DNA from: Mycolicibacter minnesotensis
GTDB taxonomy: Bacteria; Actinomycetota; Actinomycetes; Mycobacteriales; Mycobacteriaceae
Reading direction: 5' to 3'
Length of the DNA stretch: 64,000 nucleotides
NCBI RefSeq assembly: GCF_010731755.1
Contig: NZ_AP022589.1
Coordinates: 3,906,001-3,970,000, forward strand
In this document: positions 57,820 through 64,000 of the stretch, one piece after another
How the letters are laid out: the number at the start of each line of letters is the position of its first letter
How positions within the stretch are numbered: position 1 is the first letter of the stretch
Made by a program: the position numbers and the translations under genes
Notes under the pieces: model-generated
The model's input: the letters and a program-made list of their open reading frames with translations, nothing else
What the model was told of the DNA's origin: nothing
Databases searched by the model: none

Positions 57820-58788
57820 ATGTCGAGGCAGTTGGCCGATCTGGAGATACTGCGCGAGCTGGAGCCGATCGCTGCGACCAATGTGAACCGGCACGAGTCG
57901 GTGGCAATCGCTTGGAACCCGCATGATTACGTGCCCTGGGACCGTGGCCGCGATTTCGCTGGGATTGGCGGAATCGACTGGTCGCCGGAGCAATCCCAAC
58001 TCAGCGATATCGCGAAGGCCGCGATGGTCACGAACCTGCTCACCGAGGACAACCTGCCGTCTTATCACCGGCAGGCGGCCAAGTACTTCTCCAGCGACGG
58101 CGCCTGGGCGGCCTGGGTCGGCCGATGGACCGCCGAGGAGAACCGCCACGGCATCGTGATTCGCGACTACCTTGTTGTGGCACGCGGGGTCGACCCGGTG
58201 GCTCTGGAGCAGGCACGAATGCAGCACGTCACCAATGGTTTCGCGGCGACTGCCGAGGAGGAGTCGCGACACAAGACGGACTTTCTGCTCTCGGTCGCCT
58301 ACGTGACCTTCCAGGAGCTCGCCACTCGCGTCAGCCACCGCAACACCGGCAAGGTCTGCGATGACCCTGTCGCCGACCGGATGCTGCAACGCGTTGCCGC
58401 AGACGAGAACCTGCATATGATCTTCTATCGGAACATCGCCTCTGCTGCATTGGATCTGGTTCCCGACCAGGCTCTGGAAGCCGTCGCTGCAGTTGTCGAG
58501 AACTTCAGGATGCCGGGTCAGGGTATGCCGAACTTTCGCCGCAACGGGGTGCTGATGGCCAAGCACGGAATTTATGACCCCCGCCAGCATTTGGACGAAG
58601 TCGTACTGCCGACACTGCGTAAGTGGCGGATTTTCGAGCGCGATGATTTCAGCTCACGCGGGGAGCAACGCCGTGAAGAGCTGGCTGCCTACCTTGAAAA
58701 CCTTGAGCGCCAAGTCATCAGGTTCGAGGAACAACGCGACCGTCGGCTCGCTCGGGATGAACTCAAGAAGGGCATGCAACCGGTCTAG
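57820..58788 (+). CDS. Acyl-ACP desaturase (DesA1-like)
   Basis: This encodes 322 residues, close to the DesA1 length. It opens SRQLADLEILRELEPIAATN as in DesA1, then TEDNLPSYHRQAAKYF, WTAEENRHGIVIRDYL and ADENLHMIFYRNI, which carry the EENRHG and DENLH di-iron ligands. Such soluble desaturases introduce double bonds into fatty acyl chains on the carrier protein, feeding mycolic acid and membrane lipid synthesis. The ATG at 57820 has AGAGGGA five nt upstream. It is divergent from the TauE gene and convergent with the MpaB-family gene. Confidence 0.95.
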   Translation: MSRQLADLEILRELEPIAATNVNRHESVAIAWNPHDYVPWDRGRDFAGIGGIDWSPEQSQLSDIAKAAMVTNLLTEDNLPSYHRQAAKYFSSDGAWAAWVGRWTAEENRHGIVIRDYLVVARGVDPVALEQARMQHVTNGFAATAEEESRHKTDFLLSVAYVTFQELATRVSHRNTGKVCDDPVADRMLQRVAADENLHMIFYRNIASAALDLVPDQALEAVAAVVENFRMPGQGMPNFRRNGVLMAKHGIYDPRQHLDEVVLPTLRKWRIFERDDFSSRGEQRREELAAYLENLERQVIRFEEQRDRRLARDELKKGMQPV

Positions 58789-58832
58789 CGCCTCGGGTCT
58801 CGCGAGAGCCAACACCGAGCCGGCCCAGATCG

Positions 58833-60041
58833 CTACGCCGAGTGCGCTGCCGCAGGATGCCCAGCACTGTCCGGCGCGGCGTCGACCAGGTCATGGTGAA
58901 CCCCATAGCGCGACCGCTGTTCGGCCATCAGGCCCGGATAGTTGGCCATGGCGCGTCGCGTCCGCAATGGGTTCACGCCGGGAATGCGGGCCAGCACCTC
59001 GTTGACCCCACCGACTGCCGGACCGATCACCCGCGGCAGATGCTTGAACGGCGTGTCGGCCACGCCCAATCGGCTGGCATTGGCATCGCCGAGAAACGCC
59101 CGGGTCATGCCATTGATGATGCTCACGCCCACCCGGTGTTTCCATGCCCCGCCGAACGGCAGCAGCTCGGCTATCTCACGCGCCAGGTAGTCGTGGGTCA
59201 GGGCGCGGACGAAGTCGCGATCCCCGTCGTCGGGCTCTACCGCGGTCAGGGCGTACAGCTCGGCGATCCGTATTTGATCTGCTTCGGTGACCGGGTTGAG
59301 TTCCTCGGCAACGCCGTTGAGCCGGCCGACGTAGCGCCAGAAGTGATAGATGTCGTCGAGCTCGGCACGGGTGTAGCGGACGCCCAGCTGATGCATGGCC
59401 GCCAGGGCGATCCGGCCGAACTCGACGATGGTGAACGCCATGTAGCTCTGCGGGATGGGCGCCCCCCACGCTTCGGTGTCCCAGTCGCCGTCGCTCAACA
59501 GGTGACGCCGGACGAAGGCGTGAATCATCCGGACCCGCACGGTGGTGGCCAGGCCGGCACCGTCGCGGCGCAACCCACCGGGGGTCAGGATCTCTTGGAG
59601 CCATGCGCCCACCTCGATCGACCGCACCGCGGCCTGGCTGGTGTAGCGACCGGTGAGCACCAGCGGCATGCCGGCGACGGCGTTCATGGCACCGGCGGTC
59701 AGTGAGGCCGCGCCCAGGACGATCCCGTAGGACGCGGTGTGGCGGACGATGTGCCCCACGGCTCGGTCCAAACGGTCGTGGTCGAGCCAATGGGGTTCGT
59801 GGTCGATCTCGGCGAACAATGCACGCAGCGATTGCGGCGCTGCCTCGACCGTGTCAATGCCGTCACGCAGCGCGGCTCGCAGCATGGCCATGCCGGCGCC
59901 GGGCGGCAATGTGGCGAAGTCGGCGACGACGGCATCGGCCGGCGGGTCGGCGATCTGGGTGCCGGCTATCCAATCGCGGCCGGCCTTGCCGTATCGCGCG
60001 ACGGCCTCGGCGGCGTTGGGGATCTGGGGCACATTTGCCAT
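58833..60041 (-). CDS. MpaB/Lcp-family heme oxygenase-like protein
   Basis: This encodes 402 residues of the DUF2236/MpaB family. HEPHWLDHDRLDRAVGHIVR and RVRMIHAFVRRHLL carry the conserved His and Arg residues of the heme pocket; the order matches rubber-oxygenase Lcp and fungal MpaB relatives. These proteins cleave double bonds of polyisoprenoids or terpenoids. No signal peptide is visible. It is divergent from a TetR gene at 60097; the 55-bp gap holds CTCA/TGAG repeats that could be the operator. The substrate is unknown, perhaps a lipid alkene. Confidence 0.88.
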   Translation of the reverse strand: MANVPQIPNAAEAVARYGKAGRDWIAGTQIADPPADAVVADFATLPPGAGMAMLRAALRDGIDTVEAAPQSLRALFAEIDHEPHWLDHDRLDRAVGHIVRHTASYGIVLGAASLTAGAMNAVAGMPLVLTGRYTSQAAVRSIEVGAWLQEILTPGGLRRDGAGLATTVRVRMIHAFVRRHLLSDGDWDTEAWGAPIPQSYMAFTIVEFGRIALAAMHQLGVRYTRAELDDIYHFWRYVGRLNGVAEELNPVTEADQIRIAELYALTAVEPDDGDRDFVRALTHDYLAREIAELLPFGGAWKHRVGVSIINGMTRAFLGDANASRLGVADTPFKHLPRVIGPAVGGVNEVLARIPGVNPLRTRRAMANYPGLMAEQRSRYGVHHDLVDAAPDSAGHPAAAHSA

Positions 60042-60056
60042 GCAGCTATGTAAACA

Positions 60057-60088
60057 TGAGAGGGCCTCACTTACTACTCACTTTGAGG
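60057..60088. promoter_or_regulatory. CTCA/TGAG repeat operator between mpaB-like and tetR
   Basis: TGAG (60057-60060) and CTCA (60066-60069) form an inverted pair; CTCACTT is directly repeated at 60066-60072 and 60077-60083; CCTCA (60065-60069) and TGAGG (60084-60088) form a second inverted pair. These three or four half-sites lie in the 55-bp gap between divergent genes and could bind the TetR encoded at 60097. Confidence 0.45.
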
Positions 60089-60096
60089 AGAGCGCC

Positions 60097-60726
60097 ATGC
60101 CCGCTGCCGCGCGGTCGCGCCCGCAACAGCAACGGGCCCGCGAGATGCGCCACAGGCTGCTCGACACCGCCCGCCAGCTGATCGCACGCCGCGGCGTGGA
60201 GACCCTGACCACTCAGACCATCGCCGACGCCGCCCATGTCAGTATCGGCACTGTATATCGCTATTTTCCCGACCGATCCGCGATCATCGCCGAGTTGGTG
60301 GACGACGCGACACGAGACATCTCACTCCAACTGGTGCGCGTGGTGGGTCAAGCCCTCGACCTCGATGTCGACCAGGCAGCGCTGATGATCGTGGACACGT
60401 TGACGACGGCCTATGAAAGCCACGCCCCGATCTTGCTCGCCGCGTTGACGTCCTCATCTTTTGATGTACCGCCGTATCTCAACCACACCGCGATGGACGA
60501 GATCGAGCGCAGCCTGCTGCCGCTGGGCAGCGTGATCCCCAGCCGGGCACGGCCGGACTTGACGCCTGCGCAGTTGGACGATCTGGTGTTCGTGACCATG
60601 GGGGTGACGTCGAGCGCCTGTCTACGTATCGCCCTGCAGCGGCCCGCTCACGCAGATCGCGACGCGATGGTCCGGCTGACCGCGACCATGCTGGCTGCCG
60701 CGCTGACTGCCCCGGGAGGGCCCTAG
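60097..60726 (+). CDS. TetR-family regulator (divergent from MpaB-like gene)
   Basis: This encodes 209 residues from an ATG at 60097 with GAGGAG upstream. An Arg/Gln-rich start (RSRPQQQRAREMRHRLLDTA) leads to the helix-turn-helix TLTTQTIADAAHVSIGTVYR followed by YFPDRSAIIAELVD, the canonical TetR form. The ligand domain is helical. It likely represses itself and the divergent MpaB-like gene through the CTCA/TGAG repeats. The next gene, leftward, ends 16 bp after its stop. Confidence 0.92.
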   Translation: MPAAARSRPQQQRAREMRHRLLDTARQLIARRGVETLTTQTIADAAHVSIGTVYRYFPDRSAIIAELVDDATRDISLQLVRVVGQALDLDVDQAALMIVDTLTTAYESHAPILLAALTSSSFDVPPYLNHTAMDEIERSLLPLGSVIPSRARPDLTPAQLDDLVFVTMGVTSSACLRIALQRPAHADRDAMVRLTATMLAAALTAPGGP

Positions 60727-60742
60727 AGGGCCGGGGCGCCGG

Positions 60743-61378
60743 TCAGCGCAGGTAGATCTCGGCGCCGCTGGGATATCCCCCGCCGGTGGTGGTGACGTGG
60801 ACGTGGTCGTAGTGGCCGTAACCGCCACGTTGAGCGCCACCGCCTGGGGTGTAGTACACGCCGCGCCAGATGGCGTCCTGCAGGCCGAATCGGCCGGCGT
60901 TCTCCATCACGTACGCCACGATCGAATCGCCGAGCGCGATGCCCTCGGCGCTGCTCGGGTTGGGAACCATCACATCCAGGGCCAGACCGTTGGGGTGCCA
61001 GCGCAGCGCGTCGGCCCGCACCCCGCCGATCTGCATGATCTGGGGAAAGGCGTCGCTGATGCTGCGCGCAGCCTGGATCGTCCTGACTTGCAGGCCCCGC
61101 TCCGGGGCGACCCCGGCGGACAGAAACCGCGGGACGGTGCGCGTTCGCGATGCCACCGCAAACCGAGCCGGCGGACCGGCTTCGGGTGCCGCAACCGGCG
61201 CCGCGACCAGCTGCAAACCGCCTGGTGAATTGTCTTCGGCAACCACCGCAATGGCTTCTTTCGGCACCGCAGGATTGGCGCTACCGCCCACAGCAAAGAA
61301 CATTGCCGCTGGAGCGAGGACTGCAGCCATCAATACCGAAGAGCGTTTGCGCTGGCTGGCTAACTCGTGTCGGCCCAC
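60743..61378 (-). CDS. Exported Rv0320-like protein
   Basis: This encodes about 211 residues. After a basic start (RHELASQRKRSSV) there is a hydrophobic signal (LMAAVLAPAAMFFAVGG), then a low-complexity linker and a conserved C-terminal domain: IGGVRADALRWHPNGLALDV, NPSSAEGIALGDSIVAYVME and DAIWRGVYYTPGGG with HYDHVHVTT. The HPNGLALDV and HYDHVHV histidines and Asp resemble a zinc peptidase site of the M15 type, so wall-peptide binding or cleavage is possible. TATTGT (61392-61387) ends 8 nt before the GTG at 61378, a leaderless layout; a TTG at 61390 is also possible. Confidence 0.8.
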   Translation of the reverse strand: MGRHELASQRKRSSVLMAAVLAPAAMFFAVGGSANPAVPKEAIAVVAEDNSPGGLQLVAAPVAAPEAGPPARFAVASRTRTVPRFLSAGVAPERGLQVRTIQAARSISDAFPQIMQIGGVRADALRWHPNGLALDVMVPNPSSAEGIALGDSIVAYVMENAGRFGLQDAIWRGVYYTPGGGAQRGGYGHYDHVHVTTTGGGYPSGAEIYLR

Positions 61379-61416
61379 GGAGAGACACAATACGAGAAAT
61401 TTGGCTAATAGTCACA

Positions 61417-61437
61417 AATTTATAAACCTCATAAATT
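61417..61437. promoter_or_regulatory. AT-rich dyad between two exported-protein genes
   Basis: AATTTAT (61417-61423) and ATAAATT (61431-61437) form a perfect 7-bp dyad with a 7-nt centre. It stands out as an AT-rich patch in high-GC DNA in the 200-bp gap between divergent genes (61378 leftward, 61579 rightward). It may be a regulator or nucleoid-protein site; no specific protein can be named. Confidence 0.45.
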
Positions 61438-61578
61438 CCTTATGTCTCGCTCGTCACATCCGAATAGGCGGCACGCGCCACATCGCGCGCTATTGACGCA
61501 GGTGAAAGCTGCAATGCAGCCGACGCCCACCACCGGCAAAGGAAGACCACCTAAGCAGATGGGTTTACACTGGGTCTC

Positions 61579-61911
61579 ATGAAATCGACGACCCTCGCCG
61601 CGGCGGTCCTGGGCTTGGCCGTGACCCTGGCAGCACCGGCCCACGCCGACCCCGACACCGATTTCGCCAACCAGCTTCACACCTACGGGATCTACGGCCC
61701 GCGCGACTACAACGCCTGGCTGGGCAAGATTGTCTGCGAGCGCTTGGACAAGGGCGTCGACGGTGACGCGGCCAAGTCGGTCCGCTTCATCACCCCCAAC
61801 CTTCAGAAGGGCACCAACCAGGCCCAGGCCTGGCAATTCCTGGGCGCCTCGGTCAACACCTACTGCCCCGACAAGCGGCCGGTACTGGAGCGCGCAGCAC
61901 AACAGAGCTGA
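61579..61911 (+). CDS. Secreted DUF732 protein
   Basis: This encodes 110 residues. A signal peptide (KSTTLAAAVLGLAVTLAAPA, cleavage after AHA near 24) precedes the DUF732 domain: TDFANQLHTYGIYGPRDYNA, IVCERLDKGVDGDAAKSVRF and FLGASVNTYCPD with two cysteines. This is a mycobacteria-restricted secreted family of unknown function. TACACT (61566-61571) ends 7 nt before the ATG, a leaderless layout. Aconitase follows after about 80 bp and has its own ribosome site. Confidence 0.92.
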   Translation: MKSTTLAAAVLGLAVTLAAPAHADPDTDFANQLHTYGIYGPRDYNAWLGKIVCERLDKGVDGDAAKSVRFITPNLQKGTNQAQAWQFLGASVNTYCPDKRPVLERAAQQS

Positions 61912-61992
61912 TTCCGGCCCGCTCCCCTGGTCCCGGCACGATCACGGACCTAGGGTCGGTAGTAACCGATCCGACCGGTGGGAGGGCCCGCG

Positions 61993-64000
61993 ATGGCCAC
62001 AGGCAGAAACCTCGACAGCTTCGGAACCCGTGACCGGCTGACGGTCGAGGACACCACGTATCAGATTCGACGCCTCGATCGCGTCGAGGGCTCGGCTCGT
62101 CTGCCCTACAGCCTGAAGGTTCTGTTGGAGAACCTGCTGCGCAACGAGGACGGCCGTCTGGTCACCGCCGAGCAGATCAGCGCGATGGCCGCCTGGGATC
62201 GCACCGCCGCGCACGGCCGCGAAATCGCCTACACGCCGGCACGCGTCCTGATGCAGGACTTCACCGGGGTGCCCTGCGTGGTCGACCTGGTCGCCATGCG
62301 CGACGCGATCGCCGAACTGGGTGGCAAGACCACCCGCATCAACCCGCTGTGCCCGACCGAGCTGGTGATCGACCACTCGGTGATCGCCGATGTCTTCGGC
62401 CGCGCCGATGCCTTCGCGATCAACACCGAGCTGGAGTTCGAGCGCAACGCCGAGCGCTACCAGCTGCTGCGCTGGGGACAGCAGGCGTTCGATGACTTCT
62501 CCGTGGTCCCGCCCGGCACCGGCATCTGTCACCAGGTCAACCTCGAATACCTGGCACGCGTGGTGTTCACCCGCAGCAGTGCCGATGGCCCGCTGGCCTA
62601 CCCCGACACCCTGGTCGGCACCGATTCGCACACCCCGATGGTCAACGGCCTGGGCGTGCTGGGTTGGGGCGTCGGCGGAATCGAGGCCGAGGCGGCCATG
62701 CTCGGCCAACCGATGAGCATGCTGATCCCGCCGGTGGTCGGCCTCAAACTCACCGGCGAACTGCCGCCCGGCACCACCGCCACCGACCTGGTCCTCACCG
62801 TCGCCGAACTGCTACGCGCCACCGGCGTGGTGGGCAAGTTCGTCGAGTTCTTCGGCCCGGGAGTGGCCAATGTTCCGCTGGCGAACCGCGCCACGATCGG
62901 CAATATGAGCCCGGAATACGGGGCCACCTGCGCGATCTTCCCCGTCGATCGCGTGACCTGCGACTATCTGCGACTGACCGGCCGATCCGAACACCAGATC
63001 AAGCTGGTGGAGGCCTACACCAAAGAGCAGGGCATGTGGCATGACCCGGATCGCGAACCGGTGTATTCGCAGACGCTGGAGCTGGACCTGGGCAGTGTCG
63101 AGCCGTCGATCGCCGGCCCCAAACGCCCGCAGGACCGGATTCCCCTGCGCCTGGCCCCGCACACCGTCGCCGCACTGCTCGACGGCGCCGAGACCACCGC
63201 TCAGGCCCTGTCGGACCTGGACAAGGCGTCGGCGGATTCGTTCCCGGCCAGCGACCCGATCGCGTTCGGTCACTCCGAAGTGGAAGGCAAACCGAGGGAG
63301 CCGTGGGCCGGTGGGGACAAGCTCCCCTGGCGCACCGACGCCCAGCCGATCGAACTCGCCGACGGCACCCGCACCGAGATCGACAACGGCGACGTCGTGA
63401 TCGCCGCCATCACGTCCTGCACCAACACCTCCAACCCCTCGGTGATGGTCGGTGCGGCACTGTTGGCACGCAATGCCGTCGACAAGGGGCTGACACGCAA
63501 ACCCTGGGTGAAGACCACCTTGGCGCCCGGGTCGCGGGTGGTCACCGACTACTACGAGCGGGCGGGCCTGACCCCCTACCTGGACGCGCTCGGCTTCAAC
63601 CTGGTGGGCTACGGCTGCACCACCTGTATCGGCAACTCGGGACCCCTGATCCCCGAAGTGAGCCAGGCCGTCGTCGACAAGGACCTGACCGTGTGTTCGG
63701 TGCTGTCAGGCAACCGCAATTTCGAGGGCCGCATCCACCCCGAGGTCCGGATGAATTTCCTGGCGTCCCCGCCGCTGGTGGTCGCCTACGCGCTGGCCGG
63801 CACCCTGCGCGTCAACCTGCTGACCGACCCGTTGGGCACCGGCACCGGCGGCGAGCCGGTGTATCTGCGGGACATCTGGCCCACAGAAGCGGACGTGGAC
63901 GCCGTCGTAGGAGACAACTTGCATTCCGAGATGTTCACCACCAGCTACGCCGACGTCTTCACCGGCGACCAGCGGTGGCGATCGCTGGATGTTGCTGAGG
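61993..64000 (+). CDS. acn: Aconitate hydratase A, 3' end outside window
   Basis: The frame runs from ATG 61993 (GGAGGG six nt upstream) to the window edge, 669 codons of an expected 930-940. Aconitase interconverts citrate and isocitrate in the TCA cycle and, without its cluster, can bind mRNA. The 4Fe-4S ligands are in [15 protein letters not shown] and [15 protein letters not shown] (three cysteines). The N-terminal part has [26 protein letters not shown] and [20 protein letters not shown]. The C-terminal swivel domain is beyond the edge. It shares the window with isocitrate lyase, the next step of the glyoxylate route, but the genes are far apart. Confidence 0.97.
   Translation, partial: MATGRNLDSFGTRDRLTVEDTTYQIRRLDRVEGSARLPYSLKVLLENLLRNEDGRLVTAEQISAMAAWDRTAAHGREIAYTPARVLMQDFTGVPCVVDLVAMRDAIAELGGKTTRINPLCPTELVIDHSVIADVFGRADAFAINTELEFERNAERYQLLRWGQQAFDDFSVVPPGTGICHQVNLEYLARVVFTRSSADGPLAYPDTLVGTDSHTPMVNGLGVLGWGVGGIEAEAAMLGQPMSMLIPPVVGLKLTGELPPGTTATDLVLTVAELLRATGVVGKFVEFFGPGVANVPLANRATIGNMSPEYGATCAIFPVDRVTCDYLRLTGRSEHQIKLVEAYTKEQGMWHDPDREPVYSQTLELDLGSVEPSIAGPKRPQDRIPLRLAPHTVAALLDGAETTAQALSDLDKASADSFPASDPIAFGHSEVEGKPREPWAGGDKLPWRTDAQPIELADGTRTEIDNGDVVIAAITSCTNTSNPSVMVGAALLARNAVDKGLTRKPWVKTTLAPGSRVVTDYYERAGLTPYLDALGFNLVGYGCTTCIGNSGPLIPEVSQAVVDKDLTVCSVLSGNRNFEGRIHPEVRMNFLASPPLVVAYALAGTLRVNLLTDPLGTGTGGEPVYLRDIWPTEADVDAVVGDNLHSEMFTTSYADVFTGDQRWRSLDVAE

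Noticed and set aside
1..64000. CRISPR array, insertion sequences, rRNA genes
   Set aside because: No regularly spaced repeats, transposase genes with terminal repeats, or rRNA-like segments were seen; the only clear tandem repeat is the coding one at 51540-51665.

Overview
The window is high-GC DNA from a member of the Mycobacteriaceae, most like a Mycolicibacterium or Mycolicibacter-type mycobacterium. The evidence is family content: an MmpS/MmpL pair, a fatty-acyl-AMP ligase, the long form of isocitrate lyase (ICL2), two 13E12-type DUF222/HNH genes, four F420-dependent luciferase-like oxidoreductases, a DesA-type acyl-ACP desaturase, DUF732 and Rv0320-like exported proteins, and PknF-like membrane kinases. 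Many genes appear leaderless: a TANNNT hexamer ends 4-8 nt before the start codon, as is common in mycobacteria. No tRNA, rRNA, insertion sequence or CRISPR array was found.

Layout. 1-3000: a 13E12 gene cut by the left edge, with a perfect LexA box at its start codon, then a decayed prophage tail module interrupted by a divergent small secreted protein gene. 3000-8750: housekeeping and envelope genes (DUF2834, dtd, thiamine-binding protein, VanX-like dipeptidase, yaaA, PAP2, STAS, neutral ceramidase). 8900-22900: lipid and envelope block: acyltransferase plus SGNH esterase (Rv0517/Rv0518-like), epimerase, ICL2, a fatty-acyl-AMP ligase convergent with mmpL, mmpS, a TetR regulator with an 18-bp palindromic operator, then a ferritin-like PF10118 hydrolase and its membrane partner. 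22900-34600: tpx, an enoyl-CoA hydratase and a NYN protein read from overlapping divergent promoters, a KstD-like flavoprotein, a lytic transglycosylase, two FKBP paralogues around an MDR reductase, an LLM oxidoreductase, and membrane proteins. 34700-46100: CBM2 protein, LLM oxidoreductases, small regulators, a second complete 13E12 gene and esterase/exporter genes. 45300-48350: TetR, GAP-family exporter and sulfatase, with the same TAATG-N6-CATTA palindrome at both promoters. 48500-51800: VapBC, SRPBCC/TetR pair, and a repeat-containing secreted protein. 51900-56160: two tandem paralogous Ser/Thr kinases whose extracellular parts are each built from two copies of a four-cysteine module. 56200-64000: FMN reductase, TauE, desaturase, MpaB-family oxygenase with divergent TetR, exported proteins and the first two thirds of aconitase.

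Working together: several compact switches pair a one-component repressor with a lipophilic-substrate enzyme and a palindrome in the shared promoter (20031, 36896, 45321/48334, 50803, 60057). Most notable are the two-site sulfatase/exporter regulon, the overlapping palindromes at 36896-36921, and the duplicated kinase pair with its repeated disulfide-type sensor module. All protein family calls come from reading the translations; no database search was run.
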